A DNA stretch of 64,000 nucleotides from Comamonas thiooxydans (GCF_002157685.2 NZ_AP026738.1:310001-374000), one strand, 5' to 3'. Shown: positions 18,532 through 29,451, counted from the stretch's first letter. Translations and numbers: made by a program. The notes: generated by a model from the letters alone, not told the origin.

Positions 18532-20640
18532 ATGGCTCGCAAGACCCCCATTGAGCGCTATCGCAACATCGGTATTTCCGCTCACATTGACGCAGGTAAG
18601 ACAACTACTACAGAACGTATCCTGTTCTATACCGGTGTGACCCACAAGCTGGGCGAAGTGCACGACGGCGCTGCCACCACCGACTGGATGGAGCAAGAGC
18701 AAGAGCGTGGTATCACCATCACTTCCGCTGCAGTGACCTGCTTCTGGAAGGGTATGGATCTGTCCTATCCCGAGCACCGCTTCAACATCATCGACACCCC
18801 CGGCCACGTGGACTTCACGATTGAAGTGGAGCGTTCCATGCGCGTGCTGGACGGTGCTTGCATGGTGTATTGCGCTGTGGGTGGCGTGCAGCCCCAGTCC
18901 GAAACCGTGTGGCGTCAGGCCAACAAGTACAAGGTGCCTCGTCTGGCCTTCGTGAACAAGATGGACCGTACCGGCGCCAACTTCTTCAAGGTCTATGAAG
19001 GCATGAAGACTCGCCTGAACGCGAACCCTGTGCCCGTGGTGATCCCAATCGGCGCTGAAGAAAACTTCCAGGGCGTGGTCGATCTGGTCAAGATGAAAGC
19101 CATCATCTGGGACGAAGCTTCCCAGGGCATGAAGTTCGAATACCAGGACATCCCCGCCGAGCTGGTGGAAACCGCCAACAAGTGGCGTGAAAACCTGGTG
19201 GAAGCCGCTGCTGAAGCTTCGGAAGAGCTGATGAACAAGTACCTGGAAGAAGGTACTCTGACTGAAGAAGAAGTGAAGCTCGGCGTGCGTACTCGTACCC
19301 TGGCCACCGAAATTCAGCCCATGCTGTGCGGCACCGCGTTCAAGAACAAGGGTGTGCAGCGCATGCTGGACGCCGTGATCGACTATCTGCCCGCTCCTGT
19401 GGACATCCCTGACGTTACCGGTACCGACCCCGATGACGAAGAGAAGAAGCTGAGCCGCAAGGCCGACGACGCTGAGAAGTTCTCGGCTCTGGCCTTCAAG
19501 CTGATGACCGACCCCTTCGTGGGCCAGCTGACTTTCGTGCGCGTGTACTCTGGCGTTCTGACCAAGGGCGAGACTGTTCTGAATGCCGTCAAGGGCAAGA
19601 AGGAACGTATCGGCCGTATCGTGCAGATGATGGCCAACGACCGCGTGGAAGTGGAAGAAATCCGTGCCGGCGACATCGCTGCCTGCGTGGGCCTGAAGGA
19701 CGTGACCACCGGTGAAACCCTGTGCGACATCGCAGCGCCTATCGTGCTGGAGCGCATGGTGTTCCCCGAGCCCGTGATTGCACAGGCTGTGGAACCCAAG
19801 TCCAAGAGCGACCAGGAAAAGATGGGTATTGCCCTGTCGCGTCTGGCTGCAGAAGATCCTTCCTTCCGCGTGCGTACCGACGAAGAATCCGGTCAGACCA
19901 TCATCGCCGGCATGGGCGAGCTGCACCTGGAAATCATCGTTGACCGCATGAAGCGCGAATTCAACGTGGAAGCCAACGTGGGCAAGCCCCAGGTTGCCTA
20001 CCGCGAAACCATCCGCAGCGCGGTCAAGGACGTGGACGGCAAGTTCGTTCGTCAGTCCGGTGGTAAGGGTCAATACGGTCACGTGGTGTTCACTGTCGAA
20101 CCTCAAGAAGCCGGCAAGGGCTTTGAGTTCGTCGACGCCATCAAGGGCGGTGTGGTTCCTCGCGAATACATCCCTGCAGTGGAAAAGGGTGTGATCGAAG
20201 CCCTGACTTCCGGCGTGCTGGCTGGCTACCCCGTGGTCGACGTGAAGGTTACGCTGACCTTCGGTTCGTACCACGATGTGGACTCGAACGAAATGGCGTT
20301 CAAGATGGCTGCTATCTTCGGTTTCAAGGAAGCTGCCCGCAAGGCCAACCCCGTCATCCTGGAACCCATGATGGCTGTGGAAGTGGAAACGCCCGAAGAC
20401 TACGCCGGTACCGTGATGGGCGATCTGTCCTCGCGTCGCGGCATGGTTCAGGGCATGGACGACATGGTTGGTGGCGGCAAGGCCATCAAGGCTGAAGTGC
20501 CTCTGTCCGAAATGTTCGGCTACGCCACTTCGCTGCGCTCCATGACTCAAGGTCGCGCCAGCTACACCATGGAATTCAAGCACTACGCTGAAGCTCCTCG
20601 TAACGTGGCTGAAGCCATCGTTGCTGCCCGCGCCAAGTAA
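18532..20640 (+). CDS. fusA: Elongation factor G
   Basis: The translational GTPase that drives ribosomal translocation and, with RRF, ribosome recycling; 702 residues. GTPase motifs G1 AHIDAGKT (17-24), G3 DTPGHVDF and G4 NKMD are present. The start is the ATG at 18532 with AAGGA 8 bases upstream; the frame is open 15 codons further but without support. Codon use is strongly biased towards C-ending codons as in other highly expressed genes here. A hairpin terminator follows, separating it from tuf. Confidence 0.98.
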   Translation: MARKTPIERYRNIGISAHIDAGKTTTTERILFYTGVTHKLGEVHDGAATTDWMEQEQERGITITSAAVTCFWKGMDLSYPEHRFNIIDTPGHVDFTIEVERSMRVLDGACMVYCAVGGVQPQSETVWRQANKYKVPRLAFVNKMDRTGANFFKVYEGMKTRLNANPVPVVIPIGAEENFQGVVDLVKMKAIIWDEASQGMKFEYQDIPAELVETANKWRENLVEAAAEASEELMNKYLEEGTLTEEEVKLGVRTRTLATEIQPMLCGTAFKNKGVQRMLDAVIDYLPAPVDIPDVTGTDPDDEEKKLSRKADDAEKFSALAFKLMTDPFVGQLTFVRVYSGVLTKGETVLNAVKGKKERIGRIVQMMANDRVEVEEIRAGDIAACVGLKDVTTGETLCDIAAPIVLERMVFPEPVIAQAVEPKSKSDQEKMGIALSRLAAEDPSFRVRTDEESGQTIIAGMGELHLEIIVDRMKREFNVEANVGKPQVAYRETIRSAVKDVDGKFVRQSGGKGQYGHVVFTVEPQEAGKGFEFVDAIKGGVVPREYIPAVEKGVIEALTSGVLAGYPVVDVKVTLTFGSYHDVDSNEMAFKMAAIFGFKEAARKANPVILEPMMAVEVETPEDYAGTVMGDLSSRRGMVQGMDDMVGGGKAIKAEVPLSEMFGYATSLRSMTQGRASYTMEFKHYAEAPRNVAEAIVAARAK

Positions 20641-20670
20641 TTGACGCAGGTTTGACGAATCAGTCATAAT
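20641..20670 (+). promoter_or_regulatory. Candidate promoter for tuf
   Basis: TTGACG (20641-20646) starts the base after the fusA stop codon, spacer 18, CATAAT (20665-20670). Transcription would start near 20677, only a few bases before the hairpin at 20683. Confidence 0.45.
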
Positions 20671-20682
20671 CTACGGCTTCCA

Positions 20683-20717
20683 ATCGCGGCAGTCCTTTGA
20701 GGATTGCCGCGATTTTT
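20683..20717 (+). terminator. Intrinsic terminator or attenuator between fusA and tuf
   Basis: 13-bp stem ATCGCGGCAGTCC / GGATTGCCGCGAT with one G-T pair, loop TTTGA, then TTTTT. It would end the rpsL-rpsG-fusA transcript; if the promoter at 20641 is used it would also sit in the tuf leader as an attenuator. Confidence 0.75.
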
Positions 20718-20820
20718 GCCGGTCTGCGATCCCATGCCGTCCTGTTTCCTGTGCGGGGCGAGTCAGCAATGAGGTGCAGACCTTAAACATCACACAGGTT
20801 TTTGCTCTTTCGGAGAAATC

Positions 20821-22011
<1,191 letters not shown>

Positions 22012-22036
22012 TTCTTAGAAAAGCTAGGAATTAACA

Positions 22037-22348
22037 ATGTCTAAGCAAAAAATCCGTATCCGTCTGAAGGCTTTCGATTACAAGCTGATCGACCAGTCTG
22101 CAGCCGAAATCGTTGATACCGCCAAGCGTACCGGCGCCATCGTCAAGGGTCCCGTACCCCTGCCGACACGCATGAAGCGCTTCGACATCCTGCGTTCGCC
22201 TCACGTCAACAAGACCAGCCGTGACCAGTTCGAAATCCGTACGCACCAGCGTCTGATGGACATCGTGGATCCGACTGACAAGACTGTTGACGCTCTGATG
22301 AAGCTGGACCTGCCCGCAGGTGTGGACGTCGAGATCAAACTGCAATAA
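22037..22348 (+). CDS. rpsJ: 30S ribosomal protein S10 (NusE)
   Basis: S10, 103 residues, a small-subunit head protein that also acts in transcription antitermination with NusB and NusG. Start [19 protein letters not shown] and the block [19 protein letters not shown] are typical. It is separated from rplC by a terminator, an inverted repeat with promoter and a leader, so S10 appears to be transcribed with tuf and not with the rest of the S10 operon. Confidence 0.98.
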   Translation: MSKQKIRIRLKAFDYKLIDQSAAEIVDTAKRTGAIVKGPVPLPTRMKRFDILRSPHVNKTSRDQFEIRTHQRLMDIVDPTDKTVDALMKLDLPAGVDVEIKLQ

Positions 22349-22357
22349 GAGTTTTGG

Positions 22358-22377
22358 AAGCCTCGCAAGAGGCTTTT
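22358..22377 (+). terminator. Intrinsic terminator after rpsJ
   Basis: AAGCCTC / GAGGCTT with a GCAA tetraloop and TTTT, 10 bases after the rpsJ stop. Short but well formed. Confidence 0.65.
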
Positions 22378-22388
22378 AAGGGTCTTTG

Positions 22389-22429
22389 TTTAACGCGAAC
22401 TTGCTTGAAAAAGCAGTTCGCGTTAAAAT
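22389..22429 (+). promoter_or_regulatory. rplC promoter overlapped by a 13-bp perfect inverted repeat
   Basis: Arms TTTAACGCGAACT (22389-22401) and AGTTCGCGTTAAA (22415-22427) are perfect complements; an inner GCTT/AAGC pair adds four more with a GAAA loop. A promoter TTGCTT (22401-22406), 17-base spacer, TAAAAT (22424-22429) is laid over the repeat. It could be a repressor operator or a DNA cruciform; either way it lies at the expected start of the rplC-rpsQ operon. Confidence 0.6.
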
Positions 22430-22435
22430 TTGGAG

Positions 22436-22458
22436 CTTCGCCTTTGATGCGAAGTTTT
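22436..22458 (+). terminator. Leader hairpin of rplC mRNA (possible attenuator)
   Basis: CTTCGC (22436-22441) pairs with GCGAAG (22449-22454), then TTTTATT. It sits at the predicted 5' end of the rplC transcript, about 90 bases before the start codon. A hairpin with the same core precedes rplK (62089). Confidence 0.35.
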
Positions 22459-22548
22459 ATTAACCTTCTTTTGTGTGCTAGGCATGATTGCTAGAGCACA
22501 ACGCTGGGCCAATTGCAGTTTCAGCGGCAAAAGTTTTGGAGCAAACAA

Positions 22549-23223
22549 ATGAGTCTGAGCAACTCCCTGGGGTTGCTGGGTCGCAAGGTGGGCATGATGC
22601 GTCTGTTCACTGATGATGGGGACGCAGTGCCTGTCACAGTGGTGGATGTTTCTAACAACCGCGTGACTCAGGTCAAAACCCAAGAGAACGATGGCTATGT
22701 GGCCCTGCAGGTCACTTTCGGTGCACGCAAGGCTTCTCGCGTGACCAAGCCTCAAGCCGGCCACCTCGCCAAGGCGGGTGTCGAAGCCGGTGAAGTGACC
22801 CGTGAATTCCGCGTGACCGATGAAACCGCTGGCAAGTATGCCGCTGGTGCCGTTCTGCCTGTGGCAGAGCTGTTCAGCGTTGGCCAGAAGGTGGACGTGC
22901 AAGGCACCTCCATCGGTAAGGGTTACGCCGGCACGATCAAGCGCCACAACTTCAGTTCGCAGCGCGCTTCGCACGGTAACAGCCGTTCGCACAATGTTCC
23001 CGGTTCTATCGGTATGGCACAAGACCCCGGTCGCGTGTTCCCCGGTAAGCGTATGACTGGCCACATGGGCGACGAAACCGTCACTACTCAAAACCTCGAC
23101 GTGGTTCGTATCGACGAAGCACGCCAACTGCTGTTGATCAAGGGTGCCATTCCTGGTGCCAAGGGTGGCTTCGTTTCCGTGCGCCCCGCGATCAAGGCTA
23201 AAGCTTCCAAAGGAGCGAACTAA
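22549..23223 (+). CDS. rplC: 50S ribosomal protein L3
   Basis: L3, 224 residues, an early-assembly large-subunit protein near the peptidyl transferase centre. The start is the ATG at 22549 ([17 protein letters not shown]) with GGAG 9 bases upstream; a 12-codon in-frame extension lacks support. Conserved [20 protein letters not shown] is present (with the Gln that PrmB methylates in E. coli nearby). The stop overlaps the rplD ATG by one base. Confidence 0.97.
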   Translation: MSLSNSLGLLGRKVGMMRLFTDDGDAVPVTVVDVSNNRVTQVKTQENDGYVALQVTFGARKASRVTKPQAGHLAKAGVEAGEVTREFRVTDETAGKYAAGAVLPVAELFSVGQKVDVQGTSIGKGYAGTIKRHNFSSQRASHGNSRSHNVPGSIGMAQDPGRVFPGKRMTGHMGDETVTTQNLDVVRIDEARQLLLIKGAIPGAKGGFVSVRPAIKAKASKGAN

Positions 23224-23846
23224 TGCAGCTCGAACTCCTGAATGAACAAGGCCAGGCCGCTTCCAAGGTGGAAGCTCCCGAGACTGTGTTCGGTCGTGAA
23301 TTCAACGAAGATCTGGTCCACCAGCTGGTGACTGCCTACCGTGCCAACGCACGTCAAGGCACTCGCGCCCAGAAGGATCGTGAACAAGTGCGTCACACCA
23401 CTGCCAAGCCTTTCAAGCAAAAGGGTACAGGCCGTGCACGTGCTGGTATGTCCTCCTCGCCTCTGTGGCGTGGCGGCGGTCGCATCTTCCCCAATCTGCC
23501 CGAAGAAAACTTCTCGCAGAAGATCAACAAGAAGATGTATCGCGCCGGTATGGCTGCCATCCTGTCTCAGCTGGCCCGCGAAGGCCGTCTGGCAGTTGTG
23601 GAATCCCTGACGCTGGATACCCCCAAGACCAAGGTGCTGGCAGACAAGTTCAAGGCTATGAACCTGTCTTCGTCGGTGATGGTGATCGCTGAAGAAATCG
23701 ACGAGAACCTGTACCTGGCATCCCGCAATCTGAAGAACGTGTTCGTGGTTGAGCCGCGCTATGCAGACCCCGTGTCGCTGGTGCACTACAAGAAAGTGCT
23801 CGTCACCAAGGGTGCGATCGACAAACTCAAGGAGATGTTCGCATGA
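23223..23846 (+). CDS. rplD: 50S ribosomal protein L4
   Basis: L4, 207 residues, whose loop lines the peptide exit tunnel ([14 protein letters not shown] and [12 protein letters not shown]). In E. coli L4 represses the S10 operon through its leader; here the operon leader sits upstream of rplC instead of rpsJ, so autoregulation, if any, must act on a different RNA. Overlaps rplC by one base and rplW by four. Confidence 0.97.
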   Translation: MQLELLNEQGQAASKVEAPETVFGREFNEDLVHQLVTAYRANARQGTRAQKDREQVRHTTAKPFKQKGTGRARAGMSSSPLWRGGGRIFPNLPEENFSQKINKKMYRAGMAAILSQLAREGRLAVVESLTLDTPKTKVLADKFKAMNLSSSVMVIAEEIDENLYLASRNLKNVFVVEPRYADPVSLVHYKKVLVTKGAIDKLKEMFA

Positions 23847-24157
23847 GCACTACCAAGTTTGACGAAGGTCGTCTGATGCAAGTGCTGGTCGCTCCCATCG
23901 TGTCCGAAAAGGCCACTCTGGTTGCTGAAAAGTCCAATGCTGTGACATTCAAGGTGCTGCAGAACGCTACCAAGCCCGAAATCAAGGCCGCTGTGGAATT
24001 GATGTTCAAGGTTGAAGTGGCTGGCGTGTCTGTGGTGAACACCAAGGGCAAGACCAAGCGCTTTGGCAAGACCGTTGGCCGTCGCGACAATGTGCGCAAG
24101 GCTTACGTGATGCTCAAGCCCGGTCAAGAGCTGAACCTGTCCGGGGAGGCTGCGTAA
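23843..24157 (+). CDS. rplW: 50S ribosomal protein L23
   Basis: L23, 104 residues, at the exit tunnel where trigger factor and SRP dock. Conserved [12 protein letters not shown] near the N-terminus and [16 protein letters not shown] are visible. Starts within the end of rplD (ATGA overlap), so translation is coupled. Confidence 0.97.
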   Translation: MSTTKFDEGRLMQVLVAPIVSEKATLVAEKSNAVTFKVLQNATKPEIKAAVELMFKVEVAGVSVVNTKGKTKRFGKTVGRRDNVRKAYVMLKPGQELNLSGEAA

Positions 24158-24159
24158 TC

Positions 24160-24984
24160 ATGGCTGTTATCAAGCTCAAACCTACGACCCCCGGCCAACG
24201 CGGCGCGGTGAAGGTTACTCGCGACCACCTGCACAAGGGTGAGGGCTTTGCCCCCCTGCTGGAAGCTCAATTCCAGAAGGCCGGTCGTAATAACAACGGT
24301 CACATCACAACTCGCCACAAGGGCGGTGGTCACAAGCACCACTACCGTGTGGTGGACTTCAAGCGCAACAAGGACGGTATCCCCGCCAAGGTTGAGCGCA
24401 TTGAATACGACCCCAACCGTACTGCCCACATCGCTCTGGTGTGCTATGCAGACGGCGAGCGTCGCTACGTCATTGCTCCTCGCAACCTGGAAGTCGGCGC
24501 TACCATCATCAGCGGCTCCGAAGCTCCTATCCGCGTGGGCAACACCCTGCCTATCCGCAACATCCCCGTGGGCTCGACCATCCACTGCATCGAACTGAAG
24601 ATCGGTGCCGGTGCTCAGATCGCTCGCTCGGCTGGTACCTCCGCCACTCTGCTGGCTCGCGAAGGCATCTACGCTCAAGTGCGTATGCGTTCGGGCGAAG
24701 TCCGCAAGGTGCACATCGAGTGCCGCGCCACCATCGGTGAAGTTGCCAACGAAGAACACAGCCTGCGCCGTCTGGGCAAGGCCGGTGTGAAGCGTTGGAT
24801 GGGTATTCGTCCTACCGTCCGCGGTACGGTCATGAACCCTGTCGACCACCCGCACGGTGGTGGTGAAGGTAAGACCGGTGAAGGCCGTCACCCAGTTGAC
24901 CCATGGGGCAATCTGACGAAGGGCTACCGCACCCGTAACAACAAGCGCACACAGACCATGATCGTGTCGCGCCGTAAGAAGTAA
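24160..24984 (+). CDS. rplB: 50S ribosomal protein L2
   Basis: L2, 274 residues, needed for subunit joining and peptidyl transfer. The conserved C-terminal loop around [23 protein letters not shown] includes the critical His. Two bases separate it from rplW. Usual length. Confidence 0.98.
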   Translation: MAVIKLKPTTPGQRGAVKVTRDHLHKGEGFAPLLEAQFQKAGRNNNGHITTRHKGGGHKHHYRVVDFKRNKDGIPAKVERIEYDPNRTAHIALVCYADGERRYVIAPRNLEVGATIISGSEAPIRVGNTLPIRNIPVGSTIHCIELKIGAGAQIARSAGTSATLLAREGIYAQVRMRSGEVRKVHIECRATIGEVANEEHSLRRLGKAGVKRWMGIRPTVRGTVMNPVDHPHGGGEGKTGEGRHPVDPWGNLTKGYRTRNNKRTQTMIVSRRKK

Positions 24985-24994
24985 GGGGTAGCAA

Positions 24995-25270
24995 ATGACT
25001 CGTTCTCTTAAAAAGGGTCCGTTTGTTGACCATCACTTGCTGGCCAAGGTCGAAAAGGCCATCGCCACCAAGGACAAGAAGCCAGTGAAGACCTGGTCGC
25101 GTCGCTCCATGGTCCTGCCCGAGTTCATCGGTCTGACCATCGCCGTGCACAACGGCAAGCAACACGTGCCGGTTTATGTGACTGACCAGATGGTCGGCCA
25201 CAAGCTGGGTGAATTCGCGCTGACTCGTACCTTCAAGGGTCACCCTGCGGACAAGAAAGCCAAGAAGTAA
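24995..25270 (+). CDS. rpsS: 30S ribosomal protein S19
   Basis: S19, 91 residues, in the head of the 30S subunit. [16 protein letters not shown] at the N-terminus and [16 protein letters not shown] are typical. Ten bases after rplB. Confidence 0.98.
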   Translation: MTRSLKKGPFVDHHLLAKVEKAIATKDKKPVKTWSRRSMVLPEFIGLTIAVHNGKQHVPVYVTDQMVGHKLGEFALTRTFKGHPADKKAKK

Positions 25271-25280
25271 GGAATAGAAC

Positions 25281-25613
25281 ATGTCTGAAACACGTGCTGT
25301 TCTCCGTGGCGTCCGCCTGTCTGTTGACAAGGGTCGCCTGGTCGCGGATCTGATCCGCGGCAAGAAGGTGGATCAAGCTCTGAACATTCTCCAGTTCACG
25401 CAGAAAAAAGCTGCCGTGATCGTGAAGAAGGTTCTGGAATCCGCTATCGCCAACGCTGAGCACAACGACGGCGCCGATATCGACGAACTGAAGGTCAAGA
25501 CCATCTACGTCGAGCAAGGCACTACGCTCAAGCGTTTCACTGCTCGCGCCAAGGGCCGCGGCAACCGCATCAGCAAGCCTACCTGCCACATCTACGTGAC
25601 AGTGGGTAACTGA
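25281..25613 (+). CDS. rplV: 50S ribosomal protein L22
   Basis: L22, 110 residues, with an extended hairpin lining the exit tunnel ([20 protein letters not shown]). The position and sequence are standard; 10 bases after rpsS. Confidence 0.98.
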   Translation: MSETRAVLRGVRLSVDKGRLVADLIRGKKVDQALNILQFTQKKAAVIVKKVLESAIANAEHNDGADIDELKVKTIYVEQGTTLKRFTARAKGRGNRISKPTCHIYVTVGN

Positions 25614-25629
25614 GGCCTTAAGGAAGAAT

Positions 25630-26499
25630 ATGGGACAGAAAATCCATCCTACCGGCTTCCGTCTGGCGGTGAGCCGCAACTGGGCAAGCCGCTGGTACGC
25701 TAGCAACCGTGACTTCGCCGGCATGCTGGCCGAAGACATCAAGGTGCGCGAGTACCTGAAGGCCAAGCTGAAGAACGCCGCCGTGGCTCGCGTTCTGATC
25801 GAGCGTCCTGCCAAGAACGCCCGCATCACCATTTTCTCGGCTCGTCCGGGCGTGGTGATCGGCAAGAAGGGTGAAGACATCGAAGCCCTGAAGAAGGAAC
25901 TCGCTGCTCGCCTGGGCGTGCCCGTGGCTGTGAACATCGAAGAAGTGCGCAAGCCTGAAATCGATGCCAAGCTGATCGCTGACTCCATCTGCCAACAGCT
26001 GGAAAAGCGCATCATGTTCCGCCGCGCCATGAAGCGTGCCATGCAGAACGCCATGCGTCTGGGTGCTCAAGGCATCAAGATCATGTCTTCCGGTCGTCTG
26101 AACGGTATCGAAATCGCTCGTACCGAGTGGTACCGCGAAGGCCGCGTGCCTCTGCACACTCTGCGTGCCGACATCGACTACGGCTTCTCCGAAGCCAAGA
26201 CGACTTACGGCATCATCGGCGTGAAGGTCTGGGTCTACAAGGGTGACACCCTGGGCCGCAACGATCTGCCCGCCGTGGAAACGCCCCGTCCTGAAGACGA
26301 GCGTCGTCCTCGTGGTCCCCGTCGTGACGGTCGCCGTGATGGCCGTGATGGCGCTGGCCGTGGTGGCCGTCGTCCCGCAGGCACCAATGCCGCTCCTGCC
26401 GATGGCAGCGACAAGCCTGCTGGCGCTGGTGCTGATTCCGTTAAGCGCGTTCGTAAGGCCGACGCGCCCGCTACAGCAGCGGACGGTAAAGGAGAATAA
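25630..26499 (+). CDS. rpsC: 30S ribosomal protein S3 with long C-terminal tail
   Basis: S3, an mRNA-entry-channel protein with helicase activity. The normal core covers about residues 1-215 ([14 protein letters not shown]-domain [22 protein letters not shown]). At 289 residues it exceeds the ~233 of E. coli: after residue ~220 comes an Arg/Asp/Gly-rich stretch of RRDGR-like repeats and then an Ala/Pro/Gly-rich tail ending in DGKGE. The tail appears disordered and basic-to-neutral. Similar tails are known to me in some related betaproteobacteria, but its function is not. Confidence 0.97.
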   Translation: MGQKIHPTGFRLAVSRNWASRWYASNRDFAGMLAEDIKVREYLKAKLKNAAVARVLIERPAKNARITIFSARPGVVIGKKGEDIEALKKELAARLGVPVAVNIEEVRKPEIDAKLIADSICQQLEKRIMFRRAMKRAMQNAMRLGAQGIKIMSSGRLNGIEIARTEWYREGRVPLHTLRADIDYGFSEAKTTYGIIGVKVWVYKGDTLGRNDLPAVETPRPEDERRPRGPRRDGRRDGRDGAGRGGRRPAGTNAAPADGSDKPAGAGADSVKRVRKADAPATAADGKGE

Positions 26500-26501
26500 A
26501 C

Positions 26502-26918
26502 ATGCTGCAACCTGCACGCCGCAAGTTCCGTAAGGAACAAAAAGGCCGCAACACCGGCATCGCTACTCGTGGCAACTCCGTTGCCTTCGGCGATTTCGGT
26601 TTGAAGTCTACCGACCGTGGTCGTCTGACCGCACGCCAGATCGAAGCTGCACGTCGTGCAATTTCCCGTCACGTCAAGCGTGGTGGTCGTATCTGGATCC
26701 GCGTGTTCCCGGACAAGCCCATCTCTACCAAGCCCGCCGAAGTGCGTATGGGTAACGGTAAGGGTAACCCCGAGTACTACGTGGCCGAAATCCAGCCCGG
26801 CAAGGTGATCTACGAAATCGTGGGTGTGCCTGAAGAGCTGGCCCGTGAAGCGTTCCGCCTGGCTGCTGCAAAGCTGCCTCTGCGCACGACCTTCGTGTCC
26901 CGTCACATTGGTGCTTAA
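26502..26918 (+). CDS. rplP: 50S ribosomal protein L16
   Basis: L16, 138 residues, organises the A-site tRNA contact of the 50[18 protein letters not shown] at the start and [21 protein letters not shown] are typical. Two bases after rpsC. Confidence 0.98.
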   Translation: MLQPARRKFRKEQKGRNTGIATRGNSVAFGDFGLKSTDRGRLTARQIEAARRAISRHVKRGGRIWIRVFPDKPISTKPAEVRMGNGKGNPEYYVAEIQPGKVIYEIVGVPEELAREAFRLAAAKLPLRTTFVSRHIGA

Positions 26919-26928
26919 GGAGATCAAC

Positions 26929-27126
26929 ATGACGAAATCTGCTGAACTCCGCCAAAAAGACGTGGCTGGTCTGGAAGCTGAAGTGAAGTCCCTGCAAAAG
27001 GCTCACTTCGGTCTGCGCATGCAAAAGGCCACGCAACAACTGGGCAACACTGCGACCATCAAGGCTACACGCCGTGACATCGCTCGTGCCAAGACCATCC
27101 TTGCTGAAAAGCAAGCCGCCAAGTAA
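26929..27126 (+). CDS. rpmC: 50S ribosomal protein L29
   Basis: L29, 65 residues, near the exit tunnel. [15 protein letters not shown] and [16 protein letters not shown] are typical. The start at 26929 has an AAGGAG site 6 bases upstream; the frame is open further upstream inside rplP but that is not used. Confidence 0.97.
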   Translation: MTKSAELRQKDVAGLEAEVKSLQKAHFGLRMQKATQQLGNTATIKATRRDIARAKTILAEKQAAK

Positions 27127-27135
27127 GGAGCCGAC

Positions 27136-27405
27136 ATGACGGAAGCTAAAACATCCCTCAAGCGCACCTTGATTGGCAAGGTGGTCAGCGACAAGCGTGC
27201 CAAGACTGTGACCGTTCTGGTGGAACGCCGCGTCAAGCACCCCATCTACGACAAGATCATGATCAAGTCGAGCAAGTACCACGCTCACGACGAGCAAGGT
27301 GAGTACAAGCTGGGTGACGTGGTTGAAATCACCGAGAGCCGTCCTCTCTCCAAGACCAAGAACTGGGTTGCTACCCGCTTGGTTCAAAAGGCTGCTCTGG
27401 TGTAA
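27136..27405 (+). CDS. rpsQ: 30S ribosomal protein S17
   Basis: S17, 89 residues, an early-binding small-subunit protein. Blocks [20 protein letters not shown] and [11 protein letters not shown] are conserved. It is the last gene of this operon: rplN and the spc genes that often follow are not next; a strong terminator is. Confidence 0.98.
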   Translation: MTEAKTSLKRTLIGKVVSDKRAKTVTVLVERRVKHPIYDKIMIKSSKYHAHDEQGEYKLGDVVEITESRPLSKTKNWVATRLVQKAALV

Positions 27406-27440
27406 GCCTAACCAGGCCCGCCGGCTGCAAAGCCCTTGAA

Positions 27441-27471
27441 AACGACCCACAATGCTGTGGGTCGTTTTTTT
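27441..27471 (+). terminator. Strong intrinsic terminator after rpsQ
   Basis: ACGACCCACA (27442-27451) / TGTGGGTCGT (27456-27465) with loop ATGC and a run of seven Ts. Ends the rplC-rpsQ operon. Confidence 0.92.
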
Positions 27472-27521
27472 ATTTGGGCCGCCAAGAATGCGGTCCGTGC
27501 TTTGCAACAAAGGAGATAGTC

Positions 27522-28028
27522 ATGATTAAAGTTGGTGATGCCCTGCCCGCAGTGACCTTGATGGAATATGTGGAAGTGGAAGGCAATGGCTGCAGCCTTG
27601 GCCCCAACCCCGTGAAGCTGCCCGAAGCTCTGGCCGGCAAGACTATTGCCGTGTTTGCCGTGCCCGGCGCATTCACGCCCACCTGCTCCGAAAAGCACCT
27701 GCCAGGCTATGTGGCCAAGGCCGAAGAGCTCAAGGCTGCGGGTGTGGACGAAATCTGGTGCCTGGCCGTGAACGATGCTTTCGTCATGGGCGCCTGGGGC
27801 CGCGATCAGAAGGTAGCTGGCAAGGTGCGCATGATTGCCGACGGCGATGCGGCCTTTGCCAAGGCGACCGGCCTGACGCTGGACCTGAACGGCAAGGGCC
27901 TGGGCCTGCGCGCCAATCGCTTCTCCATGCTGGTCAAGGATGGCAAGGTTGCGACCCTGAACGTGGAGGCCCCCGGCAAGTTTGAAGTCAGCGATGCCGG
28001 CACCATGCTGGCTCAGGCCAAGGCTTGA
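27522..28028 (+). CDS. Peroxiredoxin (Prx5-like, redoxin family)
   Basis: A 168-residue thiol peroxidase that reduces hydrogen peroxide and organic peroxides. The peroxidatic Cys is C55 in PGAFTPTCSEKH, followed by the Prx5 hallmark of a long insertion and GVDEIWCLAVNDAFVMGAW. C76-region Cys (IWCLAV) could be a resolving residue in atypical 2-Cys members, but that is not certain. The ATG at 27522 has an AAAGGAG site. It is a single-gene unit between two terminators. Confidence 0.93.
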   Translation: MIKVGDALPAVTLMEYVEVEGNGCSLGPNPVKLPEALAGKTIAVFAVPGAFTPTCSEKHLPGYVAKAEELKAAGVDEIWCLAVNDAFVMGAWGRDQKVAGKVRMIADGDAAFAKATGLTLDLNGKGLGLRANRFSMLVKDGKVATLNVEAPGKFEVSDAGTMLAQAKA

Positions 28029-28100
28029 TGGGTGAAGCCCTGAGCCGCTGCGCGCGGGACTGATGTTCTCGCCGCTAGGCGGCTTGGCGCGTCGCCACAG

Positions 28101-28134
28101 AAAAAAGGCATTGCCAGTCTGGCAATGCCTTTTT
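28101..28134. terminator. Bidirectional terminator between convergent genes
   Basis: GGCATTGCCA (28107-28116) / TGGCAATGCC (28120-28129), loop GTC, flanked by AAAAAA and TTTTT. Serves the peroxiredoxin gene on one strand and the GNAT gene on the other. Confidence 0.9.
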
Positions 28135-28145
28135 CGCATCCGGGC

Positions 28146-28634
28146 TCAGAAAAGATCGGCCTTGAGGTAGTGCGCGCCTGGAAGCGGGTTGTGGTAGTAG
28201 GGTTCGATGGACGTGAAGCCCAGGTCCACATACAGCGCGCGGGCGGATTCCATGTCATCCAGCGTGTCGAGCAGCACATGGTCGTAGCCGCTCTGGCGCG
28301 CCACGTCCAGCATGGCCTCGGCCAGCTGGCGGCCCAGGCCGAAGCCCCGAAAGGGCTTGCGCACATACAGGCGCTTCATTTCGGCCGCATTGGGATAGTC
28401 GCAATCATCGAGCGGTCGCAGCGCGCAGCAGCCGGCGAGGGCGCCGTCCACATGGGCCAGCAGGATCTGGCCGCGGGGCTGGGCATAGTCGCCGGGCAGA
28501 TCGGCGATTTCGGATTCGAATCCTTGAAATTCCAGGTCGATGTTCAGGCTGTCCGCATACTCCTGGAAGATCTGGCGCACAGCACCCATTTCCTCCAGGC
28601 TGGGCGTCAGCAAGTCCACGGCGGGCTTGTCCAC
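28146..28634 (-). CDS. GNAT-family N-acetyltransferase
   Basis: A ~162-residue acetyltransferase of the GNAT superfamily. The acetyl-CoA binding loop is RKPFRGFGLGRQLAEAML, preceded by the beta4 segment AAEMKRLYV. Substrate is unknown. The start is unsure: I use GTG at 28634, near where homology begins; an in-frame TTG at 28676 would add 14 residues, and neither has a convincing ribosome site. Confidence 0.82.
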   Translation of the reverse strand: MDKPAVDLLTPSLEEMGAVRQIFQEYADSLNIDLEFQGFESEIADLPGDYAQPRGQILLAHVDGALAGCCALRPLDDCDYPNAAEMKRLYVRKPFRGFGLGRQLAEAMLDVARQSGYDHVLLDTLDDMESARALYVDLGFTSIEPYYHNPLPGAHYLKADLF

Positions 28635-28716
28635 GGCAACTAGGCAATGATGAAAGAAGGGCCAGTGTAGCGGCAAGTGCGCTTCATGGTTAAAGCGCAG
28701 GCTGCATTGTCAGAAC

Positions 28717-29451
28717 TCAGAAAGCAGCGCCCTGGCCCAGCTGATGGATCCACCAGGACAGTGCGCTTGCCACCACGGCCAGCAGCGCAGCCAGCATGCG
28801 GGTGGCTGCGGTATCGCGGCTCGCGGCGACTGGTTCGGCCAGGCATTTGTCGCCCGTGACCATGGCTGGGACCAGTCTATTGCCCTTGATGCTGTATCCA
28901 ATGAGGGCCAGCAGATGCAGCGCGATCAGTCCGTAGATCAGATATTGGCCCCAGTGGGCGTGGTAATCGGTGGCCTTGGAGATCAGCTCGCCAGAGACAA
29001 AACGCGTCAACGGTCCGCTGAAGGCGATTTCGTCATCGCTCATCAGCCCGCTTGCGATCTGCGCTATTAAAACGATGAGCATCGCGATCACGGACAGTGA
29101 ACCCAGCGGGTTGTGGCCAGCGCGGTCCTGCGTGGTCGATGCGCCGCTCAGATAGCGTCTCATGGCTGCTGCAGAAGGGATGAAGCTGCCGAAGCGCGAC
29201 CAGTACCCGCCCACCAGGCCCCAGAGAATGCGGAAGACCAGCAAGGCCAGCACCACCTGTCCCAGCAGCAGGTGCCAGTTCATGGCATTGCCTCCCATCT
29301 TGGCGGTGACCACCAGGGCCACGATGCAGATTGCCAGCAGCCAGTGAAACAGGCGGGTGGGCAGGTCCCAGATCCGGATTCTGTGGATTTTCGTGGCGGC
29401 TTGTGCGGCGGACTCTGTCATGGCTTTTTCATGGCTGATGGACCCGGACAT
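28717..29451 (-). CDS. Cytochrome b561-type membrane protein
   Basis: A four-helix di-haem b membrane protein that passes electrons between quinol and a soluble cytochrome. Histidines expected as haem ligands are seen in LFHWLL, NWHLLLG and in the third/fourth helices (DYHAHWGQY, ALHLLAL). It is divergent from a cytochrome c' gene, a common pairing in proteobacteria that suggests c' is its redox partner. I use ATG 29451, which has AGGG 5 bases upstream; ATG 29421 is the alternative and would remove ten residues. A C-terminal fifth hydrophobic segment is present. Confidence 0.87.
   Translation of the reverse strand: MSGSISHEKAMTESAAQAATKIHRIRIWDLPTRLFHWLLAICIVALVVTAKMGGNAMNWHLLLGQVVLALLVFRILWGLVGGYWSRFGSFIPSAAAMRRYLSGASTTQDRAGHNPLGSLSVIAMLIVLIAQIASGLMSDDEIAFSGPLTRFVSGELISKATDYHAHWGQYLIYGLIALHLLALIGYSIKGNRLVPAMVTGDKCLAEPVAASRDTAATRMLAALLAVVASALSWWIHQLGQGAAF

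Noticed and set aside
18367..20667. A 766-codon open frame antisense to fusA
   Set aside because: Same cause: codon bias of fusA. The true gene is EF-G with all GTPase motifs.
22389..22427. Inverted repeat read as an intrinsic terminator
   Set aside because: No T-run follows the right arm and a better terminator lies at 22358; a promoter fits it better.
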